A DNA stretch of 64,000 nt from JANOYY01 sp043720395 (GCA_043720395.1 JAYSSR010000096.1:1-64000); one strand, 5' to 3'. Shown: positions 33,446-42,253, counted from the stretch's first letter. Notes: generated by a model not told the origin, from the sequence alone. Numbers and translations are program-made.

Positions 33446-33770
33446 GGTGATCGACCAGCGTCCAGGTGTCGACTTCGGTGGCAGCGAATTCGGCGTGCTC
33501 GAGTCTTGTACGGCAATTCAACAGGACGGCCATGTCGAAATGGGCCAGCGCTATTGCGGCGGTCGACCGGGCGTCTTTGGCTGCTTGGCTGGTCTCGGGA
33601 TCCCAGGCGTCACGGTCAAGTACGAGCGCTACGTGAATTGAAGGGCCAAGCGTCTCGCTGTACGTCAATCGGTACCCGAACGCGCTGAGGTGCGTTGCGA
33701 ACGGAGCTGCCCGAAGCGCGTCGGCGATTGCGTCGTGGCGAGTTCGGCCGTCCGCGTCCATGTGCTCCAT
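33432..33770 (-). CDS. Uncharacterised partner upstream of the HEPN gene
   Basis: 112 aa from ATG 33770 (ATG 33761 is possible). Reads HDAIADALRAAPFATHLSAF, SIHVALVLDRDAWDPETSQA, AAIALAHFDMAVLLNCRTRL. No recognised family; it lacks the GSxxxGxxxxxSDID motif of MNT nucleotidyltransferases, so this is not a standard HEPN/MNT pair. The 14-bp overlap with the HEPN gene suggests coupled synthesis of interacting proteins. Confidence 0.55.
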   Translation of the reverse strand: MEHMDADGRTRHDAIADALRAAPFATHLSAFGYRLTYSETLGPSIHVALVLDRDAWDPETSQAAKDARSTAAIALAHFDMAVLLNCRTRLEHAEFAATEVDTWTLVDHRVAC

Positions 33771-33805
33771 CGTAGGTTCGGGGCTGAGCGATAGGTCGAT
33801 GGCAA

Positions 33806-33892
33806 TCAAAGTTTCACCTCCGGATGTTCTCCGAAGGTGAAAGGGAGGAAATCGTCGGCGGCCTGAAGCCGACTCTTGGTCGTCGTGGTCAT
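33806..33892 (-). CDS. Possible 28-aa leader or first small gene of the HEPN unit
   Basis: ATG 33892 to TGA at 33806, coding MTTTTKSRLQAADDFLPFTF and GEHPEVKL. It lies 35 bases upstream of the next gene on the same strand. The composition looks protein-like, but the ribosome binding site is weak and such a short frame may be chance. Confidence 0.3.
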   Translation of the reverse strand: MTTTTKSRLQAADDFLPFTFGEHPEVKL

Positions 33893-33973
33893 GCGAGAAG
33901 GGTACGGACGAGGTGTGACAGTATTCGCGGCGTGGCGGCAGACACTTGGCAAAACCGTGAAGACTGAATCGCG

Positions 33974-35524
33974 ATGAGTAGCAGCGATCTGGCAACCGTA
34001 CGCAGCACCTTGTGGAAGGCGGCCGACGAGCTTCGGGCCAACTCCACGCTCGCGCCCAATGAGTACCGCGGCCCCGTGCTCGGGCTGATCTTCCTCGCCT
34101 ACGCCGAGCACCGCTTCGCGCAGGTGGAACCCGAGTTGAAGGCATCGGCCACGCCACGCCGCCCGGTGACTCCCGCCGACTATCGCGCCCGGTCGGTGCT
34201 GTTCGTGCCCGAAGACGCTCGGCTGTCGGCCCTCGTCGAACTACCCGAAGGCGACGACCTCGGCAAGGCGGTCGACAATGCTATGCGCGCTGTCGAATTG
34301 GCGAACCCCGAGCTGATGGACGTTCTGCCGAAGGGCTATCAGCGTCTTGAGAAGTCGACGCTCGTCGAGCTGCTTCGCCTGTTCGCGCCGCTGCCGCGCA
34401 AACTGTCGGGCGACGCGTTCGGTCTCATCTACGAAGACTTCCTCTCGAACTTCGCGATGGCCGAAGGTCGACTCGGCGGCGAGTTCTTCACGCCGCAATC
34501 GATCGTGCGTCTCATCGTGGAAGTCATCGAGCCGTTCCATGGTCGGGTCTTCGATCCGGCCTGCGGGTCCGGTGGCATGTTCGTGCAGTGCGCCAAGTTC
34601 GTAGAGCGCCATAGTGGCTCGGCGACACGGGAGCTGTCGGTATTCGGCCAGGAACAGAAGGAGGTCACGGTTCCCCTTGCCAAGATGAACCTGGCGCTGC
34701 ACGGCATCTCCGGCGATATCAAGCTCGGCAACAGCTACTACGAGGATCTCCACGACACCGTCGGTGCCTTCGACTTCGTGATGGCGAATCCACCGTTCAA
34801 TGTGAACGGTGTGGACAAGGATCGACTCGTCGGCGATCGACGCCTGCCGTTCGGCGTCCCGAAGCCCGACAACGCCAACTACGTGTGGATTCAGCAGTTC
34901 TTCTCGGCCTTGTCGCCGAAGGGGCGCGCCGGCTTCGTGATGGCGAACTCGGCGGCCGACGCTCGCTCGTCGGAGGCCGATATCCGTCGCTCGCTGTTGG
35001 AGTCGATGTCAGTCGACGTGATGGTTGCCATCGGAACCAACTTCTTTTACACCGTGACGCTGCCCGTGACGCTCTGGTTCCTCGATCGCGGCAAGCGCAA
35101 GACGGCTCGCGAAGACACGGTGCTGTTCATCGACGCACGAGGGCTGTTTCGCCAGATAGACCGCGCGCATAGGGACTTCCTGCCCGAGCAGATCGAGCTG
35201 ATCGCCAACATCGTGCGGCTGTACCGAGGCGAGCAGGTCGAGACGATCGAGGGGAGCGACGCACTCGTGAAGGAGCGCTTCCCCGATGGTGCGTACACAG
35301 ACGTTCCCGGTTTGTGCCGTGTTGCGACGCTCGCCGAGATCGAAGCGCAAGGTTGGAGCTTCAACCCTGGCAGGTATACGGGCACGGCGCCGGTGGAGGA
35401 CGACGACGAGAACTTCATGGAGAAGCTCGCCGGGCTCCATGACGAGTTCACGCGGCTGTCCGACGAGGCTGACGTGCTGCGGGCCAAGGTCGACGCTGCG
35501 GTGCGGGGGATCCTCGGCGCATGA
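33974..35524 (+). CDS. hsdM: Type I restriction-modification system, methyltransferase subunit
   Basis: 516 aa. N-terminal HsdM domain (LATVRSTLWKAADELRANST, YRGPVLGLIFLAYAEHRF), then the N6-adenine methyltransferase with AdoMet motif I VFDPACGSGGMFVQC and catalytic motif IV NPPF starting at N272. GGEFFTPQSIVRLIVEV is the usual conserved entry block. The ending overlaps hsdS by 4 bp (ATGA). It modifies adenine in the bipartite site chosen by HsdS and is also part of the nuclease complex. Length and motifs are intact. Confidence 0.93.
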   Translation: MSSSDLATVRSTLWKAADELRANSTLAPNEYRGPVLGLIFLAYAEHRFAQVEPELKASATPRRPVTPADYRARSVLFVPEDARLSALVELPEGDDLGKAVDNAMRAVELANPELMDVLPKGYQRLEKSTLVELLRLFAPLPRKLSGDAFGLIYEDFLSNFAMAEGRLGGEFFTPQSIVRLIVEVIEPFHGRVFDPACGSGGMFVQCAKFVERHSGSATRELSVFGQEQKEVTVPLAKMNLALHGISGDIKLGNSYYEDLHDTVGAFDFVMANPPFNVNGVDKDRLVGDRRLPFGVPKPDNANYVWIQQFFSALSPKGRAGFVMANSAADARSSEADIRRSLLESMSVDVMVAIGTNFFYTVTLPVTLWFLDRGKRKTAREDTVLFIDARGLFRQIDRAHRDFLPEQIELIANIVRLYRGEQVETIEGSDALVKERFPDGAYTDVPGLCRVATLAEIEAQGWSFNPGRYTGTAPVEDDDENFMEKLAGLHDEFTRLSDEADVLRAKVDAAVRGILGA

Positions 35525-36759
35525 GCGAGTGGCGGGAGGTGACTCTTGGTGATCTCTGCGATCGACTCACCGTGGGGCACGTTGGAAAGATGGCGGACGA
35601 ATATGTCGACGACGGGATCGAGTTCCTTCGTTCGCAAAACATCAAGCCGTTCCGTATTGAGCGGGAAGGAGTCCTACGTATTTCTCCGACCTTCGATTCG
35701 AGACTGCGAAAGTCTCGCCTCTCAACCGGTGACGTGGTCGTTGTGAGGACTGGCTACCCCGGTACTGCGGCCGTAGTGCCTATGGAATTGGACGGGTCGA
35801 ACTGCGCCGACCTGGTGGTGATTACGCCGTCGAAGGAACTGAATCCGCATCTACTGGCCGCTATCTTCAATTCCGCCTGGGGGCGGTCAGCGGTCAGCGG
35901 ACAACTCGTAGGGTCTGCTCAGCAGCACTTCAACGTGGGCAGCGCACGGGCAATGCGAGTCATGTTGCCGGATCGGGCTGAACAGAATCGATTGGCCGAT
36001 GTTCTGTGCTCCTTCAACGATCTGATCGAGAACAACCGGCGGCGGATTGAGGTGTTGGAGCTGATGGCGCAGGCCATCTACCGGGATTGGTTCGTCCGGT
36101 TCCGTTACCCCGGCCACGAAGACGCCACTTTCGTCGACTCGTCGCTCGGCCCGATCCCCGACGGTTGGACACATCAGCCATTTTCGAAGCTTGCCGATTT
36201 TCTAAACGGGTACGCTTTCAAACCTGCGCATCTCGGTGCCTCGGGGCGACCAATCGTCAAAATCAGAGAACTCAAGCTGGGTGTCGTCGGCGATACTCCG
36301 AGGTGTCTGGCATCCGAGGTTGATCGAAAGTTTTGGATCGATCCCGGTGACCTTCTGTTCAGTTGGAGTGCCGACCTTGGGGTGTATAGATGGTCGTTCG
36401 AGCCCGCACTATTGAATCAGCACCTGTTCGCTGTCCTTCCCCAGAATGAGCTCTCGAAAGCCTTCTTGTTTCATGCGCTTGACAACGAGATGTCACAGTT
36501 CTGGGATCGGGCGCAAGGGACGACGATGCGCCACATAAAGCGCGCTGCTCTGACCGAGGTGGCAACGGTTGTTCCGCCGCGCGATGTCGTTCGCTCGTTT
36601 ACATCGGTCGTGGAACCAATTCACCAGGAGTCGATAGCGCTGCGGTTTCAGCGAGTCGAGCTCGCCGTCATCCGAGACATGCTGCTACCCAAACTCGTCA
36701 GTGGACAAATCGATGTGTCCACGCCCGACCTCGACGCATTGCTGCAGCCCGCGTCATGA
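35521..36759 (+). CDS. hsdS: Type I restriction system specificity subunit
   Basis: 412 aa with two target recognition domains, about 1-150 and 210-380, each followed by a conserved helical spacer (EQNRLADVLCSFNDLIENNR, RRIEVLELMAQAIYRDWFVR). The second half starts at SSLGPIPDGWTHQPFSKLAD. Base composition in the recognition domains is visibly lower in GC than hsdM and hsdR, as usual for fast-exchanging specificity genes. Overlaps both neighbours by 4 bp. The recognised DNA sequence cannot be predicted. Confidence 0.9.
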   Translation: MSEWREVTLGDLCDRLTVGHVGKMADEYVDDGIEFLRSQNIKPFRIEREGVLRISPTFDSRLRKSRLSTGDVVVVRTGYPGTAAVVPMELDGSNCADLVVITPSKELNPHLLAAIFNSAWGRSAVSGQLVGSAQQHFNVGSARAMRVMLPDRAEQNRLADVLCSFNDLIENNRRRIEVLELMAQAIYRDWFVRFRYPGHEDATFVDSSLGPIPDGWTHQPFSKLADFLNGYAFKPAHLGASGRPIVKIRELKLGVVGDTPRCLASEVDRKFWIDPGDLLFSWSADLGVYRWSFEPALLNQHLFAVLPQNELSKAFLFHALDNEMSQFWDRAQGTTMRHIKRAALTEVATVVPPRDVVRSFTSVVEPIHQESIALRFQRVELAVIRDMLLPKLVSGQIDVSTPDLDALLQPAS

Positions 36760-39700
36760 GTCCGGCGCGCTATACGGAGGACGAGCTGGTCGAGCGTCCC
36801 GCGATGGCGCTCCTTCAACAACTCGGTTGGGAGATCGTTGACGCGTTCTCCGAGAAGCTCGGCCCAGCGGGAACCCTCGGGCGCGACTCGTTCGCCGACG
36901 TCGTCCTGATCCACCGCCTTCGAGCGGCACTGCGGGACCTGAACCCCAACGTCCCCGACAACGTCCTCGACGAAGCCGTAACCGCGATCAACCGGGACGG
37001 GGCCGGCATGGACCCGACCCGTGCGAACAAGGAGATCCATGACCTCCTGCGTGATGGCTTCCAGGTGAGTTGGCGTGATGCACAAGGCCACGAGCAAGAC
37101 GCCCGAGTTCGCTATATCGACTTTCGCAACTCCGACAACAACGACCTCCTCGCAGCTCGACAGGTGTGGGTGCAAGGCCCGCTGCACAAGCGGCGCACCG
37201 ACACGATCCTGTTCGTGAATGGCGTCCCGCTGGTGCTGTTCGAGTTCAAGGAACCGAACCGTCCGGTGAAGGCTGGGTACGACGAGAACATCGCCGACTA
37301 TCGCGATGTGATCCCGCAGCTCTTTCACCCGAACGGTTTCATCATCGTGTCGAACGCCAACGAGGCGAAGGTCGGTGCCACGTATGCCACGTGGAAGTTC
37401 TTCGCCGATTGGAAGGTGATTGACGCCGACGGAACCCGCGGGATCATTGCACTCGAAACCGCAATCCGGGGCACGCGTGCGCCGGACCGCTTGCTCGACA
37501 TCATCGAGAACTTCGTGGCGTACAGCGAGGTGCCGGGCAAGTTCGTGAAGCGTGTCGCCAAGAACCATCAGGTGCTGGGTGTGAACGCGGCGATCGAGAA
37601 CCTGCACAAGGTTCGTGCTGCGGGCGACAAGCGGCTCGGGGTGTTCTGGCACACGCAGGGGTCGGGCAAGAGTCTCTCGATGCTGTGGTTCACGCAGAAG
37701 GTGCTACGCCTCGTACCCGGTGGTTGGACGTTCGTGATGGTGACTGATCGCCGCGAACTCGACGATCAGCTCCACGGTGAGTTTGCCGACGCGGGCGCGA
37801 TCTCGAAGGAGGCCGCCATTCACGCAACGTCGTCGGCGCATCTGCGTGAGTTGTTGCAGGCCGACCACCGGTACGTGTTCACGCTGATCCACAAGTTCCG
37901 CGTCGACACAGCCGCGGGAGAGACGGTCATGCCGGTGCTGTCGAATCGCGACAACGTGATCGTGATCACCGACGAGGCGCATCGCAGCCAATACGACACG
38001 CTGGCGCTGAACATGCGTCGCGCGCTTCCTGGTGCGAGTTTCATGGGCTTCACCGGAACGCCGCTCATGACGGGGGAGGAGCTGACCCGCCAGGAGTTCG
38101 GCGACTACGTGAGCATCTACAACTTCAGCGACGCGATCGCTGACGGTGCGACCGTCCCGCTGTACTACGAGAACCGCATCCCCGAGCTGCAGATCGTCAA
38201 CGAGGACTTCCGCGAGGAGCTCACGACGCTGCTCGAAGACGCGGAACTCGACGACGATGGCGACAGCGCAATCTCTCGTCGCTTCGCACGTGAGTATGCG
38301 CTGATCACTCGTCCGGAGCGTCTCCGAAAGGTCGCACAAGATCTCGTGCGCCACTTCGTCCGGCGCGGGTTCACCGGCAAGGCGATGTACGTCGGCATCG
38401 ACAAGGCCGCAGCTTGTCGTATGTATGCATACGTTCGCGAAGAGTGGGCGGTGCACCTCGCGGAACTCCGACAGCAGCACGACGCGCTGCCGGAGTTGGA
38501 GCGTCCGTGGCTCGCTTCGCGCATTGCGCTGATGGAGTCGACCGACATGGCCGTGGTGGTGAGTCAGGGTCAGAACGAGGTTGCCGAGTTGGAGCGTCAT
38601 GGCCTCGACATCCGTCCGCACCGGGCCCGGATGTTGAGGGAGCGTCTCGACGAGAAGTTCAAGGACGCCGCTGATCCGTTGCGGATCGTGTTCGTGTGTG
38701 CGATGTGGATGGTCGGCTTCGACGCGCCGAGCGTGTCGACGGTGTACCTCGATCGTCCGATGCGCAATCACACGCTTATGCAAACGATCGCTCGCGCGAA
38801 CCGAGTGTTCGAGGAGAAGGAGAACGGGCTCATCGTCGACTACATCGGCGTGTTCCGAGACCTCGAAAAGGCGCTCGCGATCTACGGAGCGGCGAACGCG
38901 AACTCGGGCGTCGACTCGCCGATTCAGGACAAACGTGCGCTCGTGGAGGCCCTCGCGGTGGCGGTCGCCGCGGTCGTGGACCTGTGCGTCCGCTATGACG
39001 TTGACCTCGATGAGTTGCGCGTGGCGAAGGGCTTCGAGTTCACGGCGCTACGGGCCGCGGCGGTTGAGTCGCTGCACATCGATAATGACGTTCGCACCGA
39101 GTTTCTTGCTGCAGCGCAACACGCACGCAAACTGTTCAAGGCGGTACTGCCGGACCCGGCGGCCGCGGCGCATCAGTCGATGGTTGCCGTGATCCGAGCC
39201 GTTGCGGAAGCGGCGCTCGTGTTCGGACGTCCGGATACTGGCGACCTCCAGCCTCTCGCCGACGCCGTGGACGCACTGCTCGACCGCTCCATCGGTGCCG
39301 AGGAGTACGTAATCCGCGCCGCCGCCGCGAGTGCGGTCGCCGACCCGCTGATCGATCTCTCGAAGATCGACTTCGAATCGCTCGCTGCGCAGTTTGCGGG
39401 CCGTAAGCGGACCGAGACGAACCGGCTCGCATCGCTGCTGCGTCAACGCGCGATTGCGTCGGCTCGGCTCAATCCGACCCGGCACGATCTTGTCGAGCGT
39501 ATCGAGGCGCTGATCGCGGATTACAACGCGGGCAGCGTCAACATCGACGAATACCTTCGCCGACTCACGCAGCTGTCGCTCGATCTGACGGGCGAAGAAC
39601 GTCGAGTGGTGACGGAGGACATGAGCGAGGAAGAACTCGCGATCTTCGATCTTTTGACCAAGCCCGAACCTCCGTTGGACGCTGCTCAGCGCGAGATTGT

Positions 39701-39929
39701 GAAGGCCAGCGCGAAGCGGCTCCTCCAGCATGTCCACGACAAGCTTGTGATCGACTGGCGACGGAAGGCCGACGCGTACAACGACGTGCTCGTGACGATC
39801 CAGAAGGTGCTCGACGAAGACCTTCCCGCCGACCCGTACCCCCGCGAACTGTTCGAGGCGAAGGTGCAGGCGGTGTTCGAGCACGTCGCCGCCTCCTTCG
39901 GCGACGACGGCCGCAGCGTGTACTCGTAG
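36756..39929 (+). CDS. hsdR: Type I restriction system endonuclease/translocase subunit
   Basis: 1057 aa. PD-(D/E)xK nuclease near residues 120-160 with PLVLFEFKEP, SF2 helicase motor with Walker A HTQGSGKSLSMLWF at about residue 300, DEAH box VIVITDEAHRSQYD near 405, and motif III FMGFTGTPLMTGEE; motif VI QTIARANRVFEEKENGLIVD. The C-terminal about 250 residues bind the methylase core. All expected motifs are present and the frame is intact, so the hsdMSR operon is probably active. Confidence 0.93.
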   Translation: MSPARYTEDELVERPAMALLQQLGWEIVDAFSEKLGPAGTLGRDSFADVVLIHRLRAALRDLNPNVPDNVLDEAVTAINRDGAGMDPTRANKEIHDLLRDGFQVSWRDAQGHEQDARVRYIDFRNSDNNDLLAARQVWVQGPLHKRRTDTILFVNGVPLVLFEFKEPNRPVKAGYDENIADYRDVIPQLFHPNGFIIVSNANEAKVGATYATWKFFADWKVIDADGTRGIIALETAIRGTRAPDRLLDIIENFVAYSEVPGKFVKRVAKNHQVLGVNAAIENLHKVRAAGDKRLGVFWHTQGSGKSLSMLWFTQKVLRLVPGGWTFVMVTDRRELDDQLHGEFADAGAISKEAAIHATSSAHLRELLQADHRYVFTLIHKFRVDTAAGETVMPVLSNRDNVIVITDEAHRSQYDTLALNMRRALPGASFMGFTGTPLMTGEELTRQEFGDYVSIYNFSDAIADGATVPLYYENRIPELQIVNEDFREELTTLLEDAELDDDGDSAISRRFAREYALITRPERLRKVAQDLVRHFVRRGFTGKAMYVGIDKAAACRMYAYVREEWAVHLAELRQQHDALPELERPWLASRIALMESTDMAVVVSQGQNEVAELERHGLDIRPHRARMLRERLDEKFKDAADPLRIVFVCAMWMVGFDAPSVSTVYLDRPMRNHTLMQTIARANRVFEEKENGLIVDYIGVFRDLEKALAIYGAANANSGVDSPIQDKRALVEALAVAVAAVVDLCVRYDVDLDELRVAKGFEFTALRAAAVESLHIDNDVRTEFLAAAQHARKLFKAVLPDPAAAAHQSMVAVIRAVAEAALVFGRPDTGDLQPLADAVDALLDRSIGAEEYVIRAAAASAVADPLIDLSKIDFESLAAQFAGRKRTETNRLASLLRQRAIASARLNPTRHDLVERIEALIADYNAGSVNIDEYLRRLTQLSLDLTGEERRVVTEDMSEEELAIFDLLTKPEPPLDAAQREIVKASAKRLLQHVHDKLVIDWRRKADAYNDVLVTIQKVLDEDLPADPYPRELFEAKVQAVFEHVAASFGDDGRSVYS

Positions 39930-39941
39930 GGTGTATCTGGT

Positions 39942-40187
39942 CTACGACGGGTCAAGCTCGTCGATGAACACAACCAGTTCGCCCGGCCTGCTCGGATGGC
40001 AGATGAACACGACGTACCATGCCGTTTCCGGCACCAGGCGTGCATAGCGCTCGCCGAGTACGAATGGCTCCGCCGAGCGCTCGATGCGGTCGAGTTCGTC
40101 CTCTGTCAGTTCCGCAGTGCGGTCGTCGTCGATCGAGCGCAGACGGGCCAATGAATGGTCGTTGAACGTCAGCCGATACATCCACAC
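39942..40187 (-). CDS. Small hypothetical protein
   Basis: 81 aa: YRLTFNDHSLARLRSIDDD, TEDELDRIERSAEPFVLGER, WYVVFICHPSRPGELVVFID. It reads like a compact alpha/beta protein resembling RelE-size toxins in length only; I do not recognise it. Divergent from the AbrB-like gene at 40305 with a shared 117-base control region, and convergent with hsdR. A toxin role is possible but unsupported. Confidence 0.5.
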   Translation of the reverse strand: MWMYRLTFNDHSLARLRSIDDDRTAELTEDELDRIERSAEPFVLGERYARLVPETAWYVVFICHPSRPGELVVFIDELDPS

Positions 40188-40224
40188 TCCTCCGTGAGCC
40201 GGTCGAGCATACCCAACCGAACCG

Positions 40225-40252
40225 TTGCGGCTGAACCCACTATGGGTATAGT
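40225..40252 (+). promoter_or_regulatory. Promoter with embedded inverted repeat before the AbrB-like gene
   Basis: TTGCGG (40225-40230), 16-base spacer, TATAGT (40247-40252). Inside the spacer lies ACCCA-CTA-TGGGT (40235-40247), a perfect 5-bp inverted repeat suited to an AbrB/MazE-type operator that would block the promoter. Autoregulation is inferred. Confidence 0.5.
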
Positions 40253-40304
40253 GTCAGTCGTGGTCCGCAATCGGGCGGGCCGGAAGACCGAGGGAAGCCG
40301 ACAC

Positions 40305-40604
40305 ATGGCCACCCAGAACTCACCGACGATTCTCGAAATCGACAGCCGCGGACGCATCACCGTCGGACGTTTCCTTGACGGTGCGACCCACGTCGTCGTC
40401 ACAAGGGAGGCCGGAAAGGTCACGCTCGAACCCGTCGACTTCGTAAAGCGCTCTGATTCCCCACAACCGACGTCACCCGAAGAACTACTGCGCATGATCG
40501 ATGCAGACCCGGCGTGGGCGGCCCGCGTCAGGGCTGCGCTCGACGTTGCGGACGCGGCTCAATCGTTCGCCGAACGACCCAAGCGTTCGCGAAACAGGGC
40601 GTAG
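40305..40604 (+). CDS. AbrB/MazE-like (SpoVT-AbrB) antitoxin-type protein
   Basis: 99 aa from ATG 40305 (an in-frame ATG at 40245 lies within the promoter and is rejected). TILEIDSRGRITVGRFLDGA and HVVVTREAGKVTLEPV form a swapped-hairpin AbrB-like domain; the C-terminal helix EELLRMIDADPAWAARVRAA would bind a partner. No toxin gene follows; the next sequence is a double-hairpin repeat and a pseudogene. It may be an orphan antitoxin or may pair with the divergent 81-aa protein. Confidence 0.6.
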   Translation: MATQNSPTILEIDSRGRITVGRFLDGATHVVVTREAGKVTLEPVDFVKRSDSPQPTSPEELLRMIDADPAWAARVRAALDVADAAQSFAERPKRSRNRA

Positions 40605-40628
40605 CCAGGCCGGGTGCCTGAGGCTTCG

Positions 40629-40692
40629 AAACCACCCAAATGGACCACCCAATAGGCCGCAACCGCTTTTGGGTGGTTCGATTGGGTGGTTT
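40629..40692. repeat. Double-hairpin repeat, copy 1
   Basis: Two left arms ACCACCCAA (40631-40639, 40644-40652) and two right arms TTGGGTGGT (40669-40677, 40682-40690). Left arm 1 extends to CCCAAA and matches right arm 1 (TTTGGG); left arm 2 extends to CCCAAT and matches right arm 2 (ATTGGG). The centre is TAGGCCGCAACCGCT. A close relative occurs at 41570-41634. It follows the AbrB-like gene directly and could act as a terminator. Confidence 0.75.
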
Positions 40693-40763
40693 GTGGCCGA
40701 AATGGGCGGATCGTGTCACGGTTGCCGACCGCGTTGTTCGGCGATCAACGGTAGACCCGAGAC

Positions 40764-41560
40764 ATGCCCAGGAAACCTGTCGACCCGTCCGTACAAGCAC
40801 CATCGCGGCGAGCAGTCGCCCGACCCAAGCACGGTGTCCTCGTTGGTCCCGGTGCCGCCGGGCTGCTGGGGTGGGACGGGTTCTCAGCCGACGATCCGAC
40901 CTGCTGGCTCGTCCCGCATTCGTCCGGTACGAGCGACCCGGGATCATTCGGTCTCGCTTGTGGCGTCCATCGGATGGGCCAACCGCAGACCCGGCGTTGG
41001 TGCTCGCTCACCTTCTTGAGGGGCTCACGCCACTGAAGCGCAAGCCTGACGATCGGATGCCGATTTCGATCGTTGATCGGTTCGAGCTCGGCTACGAGCA
41101 CTACCTGCGCAACGGCGGCAAACCACCTGATTGTCGTTTCGGAAGGGTTACGCCGTCGGAGTTGCTTGCCCGGCAACTTGACTTGCGACGCGGCGATGGC
41201 GAGTCCCCGACCGAGAGTTACCTCGAGACGCGCACCATCCAGCGTGTCCGGACGTTCGGCTAGCAGCGAGTGTTCCGGCAGGTCCCGTTGCTCGACGGTC
41301 GTGGCCGAATCCTCAACCGGATCGACATCGTGATCCCGTTCGACCCAGGCCAGCAACGTCCGACCTGCTTTACCGATGACGTTGGCATACCGCTCGAATC
41401 CGACGGGCGTGAGTTCCACATCGATACGTTCGAGAAGGACCGTCAGCGCAACAACAACCTCGTGACCGCGGGTGCTGGGCCGCTGGTCGTGACGAGCACG
41501 GTGGTCGAGTACCGGTTCGGTCTGCTCCGCACGCAACTGGGGACGCTGCTCGGCTACTGA
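40764..41560 (+). pseudogene. AbiEi/DUF559-like protein, frameshift plus nonsense
   Basis: Segment 1 from ATG 40764 (KHGVLVGPGAAGLLGWDGFS, CWLVPHSSGTSDPGSFG) matches the wHTH-linked middle of AbiEi/DUF559 proteins. Near 40945 the frame changes and continues as SRLWRPSDGPTADPALVLAH, GESPTESYLETRTIQRVRTF. An in-frame TAG at 41261-41263 interrupts it, then RQVPLLDGRGRILNRIDIVI and the DUF559 nuclease-like block SDGREFHIDTFEKDRQRNNN run to 41560. Two lesions make it non-functional. Such proteins are common singletons in actinobacteria, of the Vsr-like endonuclease fold. It is bracketed by two copies of the double-hairpin repeat. Confidence 0.65.
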
Positions 41561-41569
41561 CTCGTTCGA

Positions 41570-41634
41570 GAACCACCCAATCGGACCACCCAAAAGGTCG
41601 AAACCGATATTGGGTGGTTCTTTTGGGTGGTTTT
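41570..41634. repeat. Double-hairpin repeat, copy 2
   Basis: Left arms AACCACCCAAT (41571-41581) and GACCACCCAAAAG (41584-41596), right arms ATTGGGTGGTT (41609-41619) and CTTTTGGGTGGTT (41620-41632). Here left 1 is specific for right 1 (CCAAT/ATTGG) and left 2 for right 2 (CCAAAAG/CTTTTGG), as in copy 1 but with different bases. The central GGTCGAAACCGA is also conserved with copy 1. Confidence 0.75.
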
Positions 41635-41671
41635 GCACGCTTACTCGGCTCGACACAGCCCGGCAGGTGGG

Positions 41672-42253
41672 TCAGGCCGCGTCGTAGCCGCCGGTCTCGC
41701 GCATGACCCGCACCGGGTCGGTGCCGTCCCACCCGGCGCACACGCGTGCGGTCTTCGACAACATCGTGTGGAACGCGTCCGACCACTGGACCAGTTCCGT
41801 CATGAGACCGAAGTCGCGTGACGTGTCGACGTAGCCGACCCGACCGAGGCCCGGGGCGTCCAGCTCGGCGACCAACGAGTACCCACGCGACGCATAGTGG
41901 GTGACCGCAGCGTCGTAGTCGGCGGTCATCGTGCACAGGTGGTGCGCCCCCACATCCGTTGGCCCGTAGAGGTCTCGGAACACACTCGGCGTGTCCGCTG
42001 ACAGTTGCTCGATCAGCTCGATCTGCAGCGGACCGGCCTGGCTGACGGCGATGCGGGTGTGCAGCGACGTCGCCGTGCCCCGGTAGCGAACGGTCGCCGG
42101 GCCCCGGTCGGGGAGCACGAAGAACGGACCGACGCCATGCACGTCGGCCCACTTGTGAGCCGCCGCGATCACATCGGGCACGACCAACGCGAGCTGCACA
42201 TAGCAGTAGTCGCCGCTCGGGAACGGTTGCTGGTAGAGACGAAACGGTGCCAT
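41672..42253 (-). CDS. VOC/glyoxalase superfamily protein
   Basis: 193 aa from ATG 42253, which overlaps the amidohydrolase stop by one base (TGATG). VOC features: YCYVQLALVVPDVIAAAHKW, QIELIEQLSADTPSVFRDLY, GAHHLCTMTADYDAAVTHYA, VGYVDTSRDFGLMTELVQW; this is the glyoxalase_4/methylmalonyl-CoA-epimerase-like arrangement. The first metal position usually held by His is Gln here (YVQLA), so activity or metal use may differ. Coupled to the amidohydrolase, it may act on the same pathway. Confidence 0.72.
   Translation of the reverse strand: MAPFRLYQQPFPSGDYCYVQLALVVPDVIAAAHKWADVHGVGPFFVLPDRGPATVRYRGTATSLHTRIAVSQAGPLQIELIEQLSADTPSVFRDLYGPTDVGAHHLCTMTADYDAAVTHYASRGYSLVAELDAPGLGRVGYVDTSRDFGLMTELVQWSDAFHTMLSKTARVCAGWDGTDPVRVMRETGGYDAA

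Noticed and set aside
33432..33770. MNT-type nucleotidyltransferase partner for the HEPN protein
   Set aside because: No GSxxxGxxxxxSDID-type motif and too short; left as unknown.
36648..38783. Two minus-strand frames of over 330 codons each opposite hsdS/hsdR
   Set aside because: Antisense to intact restriction genes; composition typical of shadow frames.
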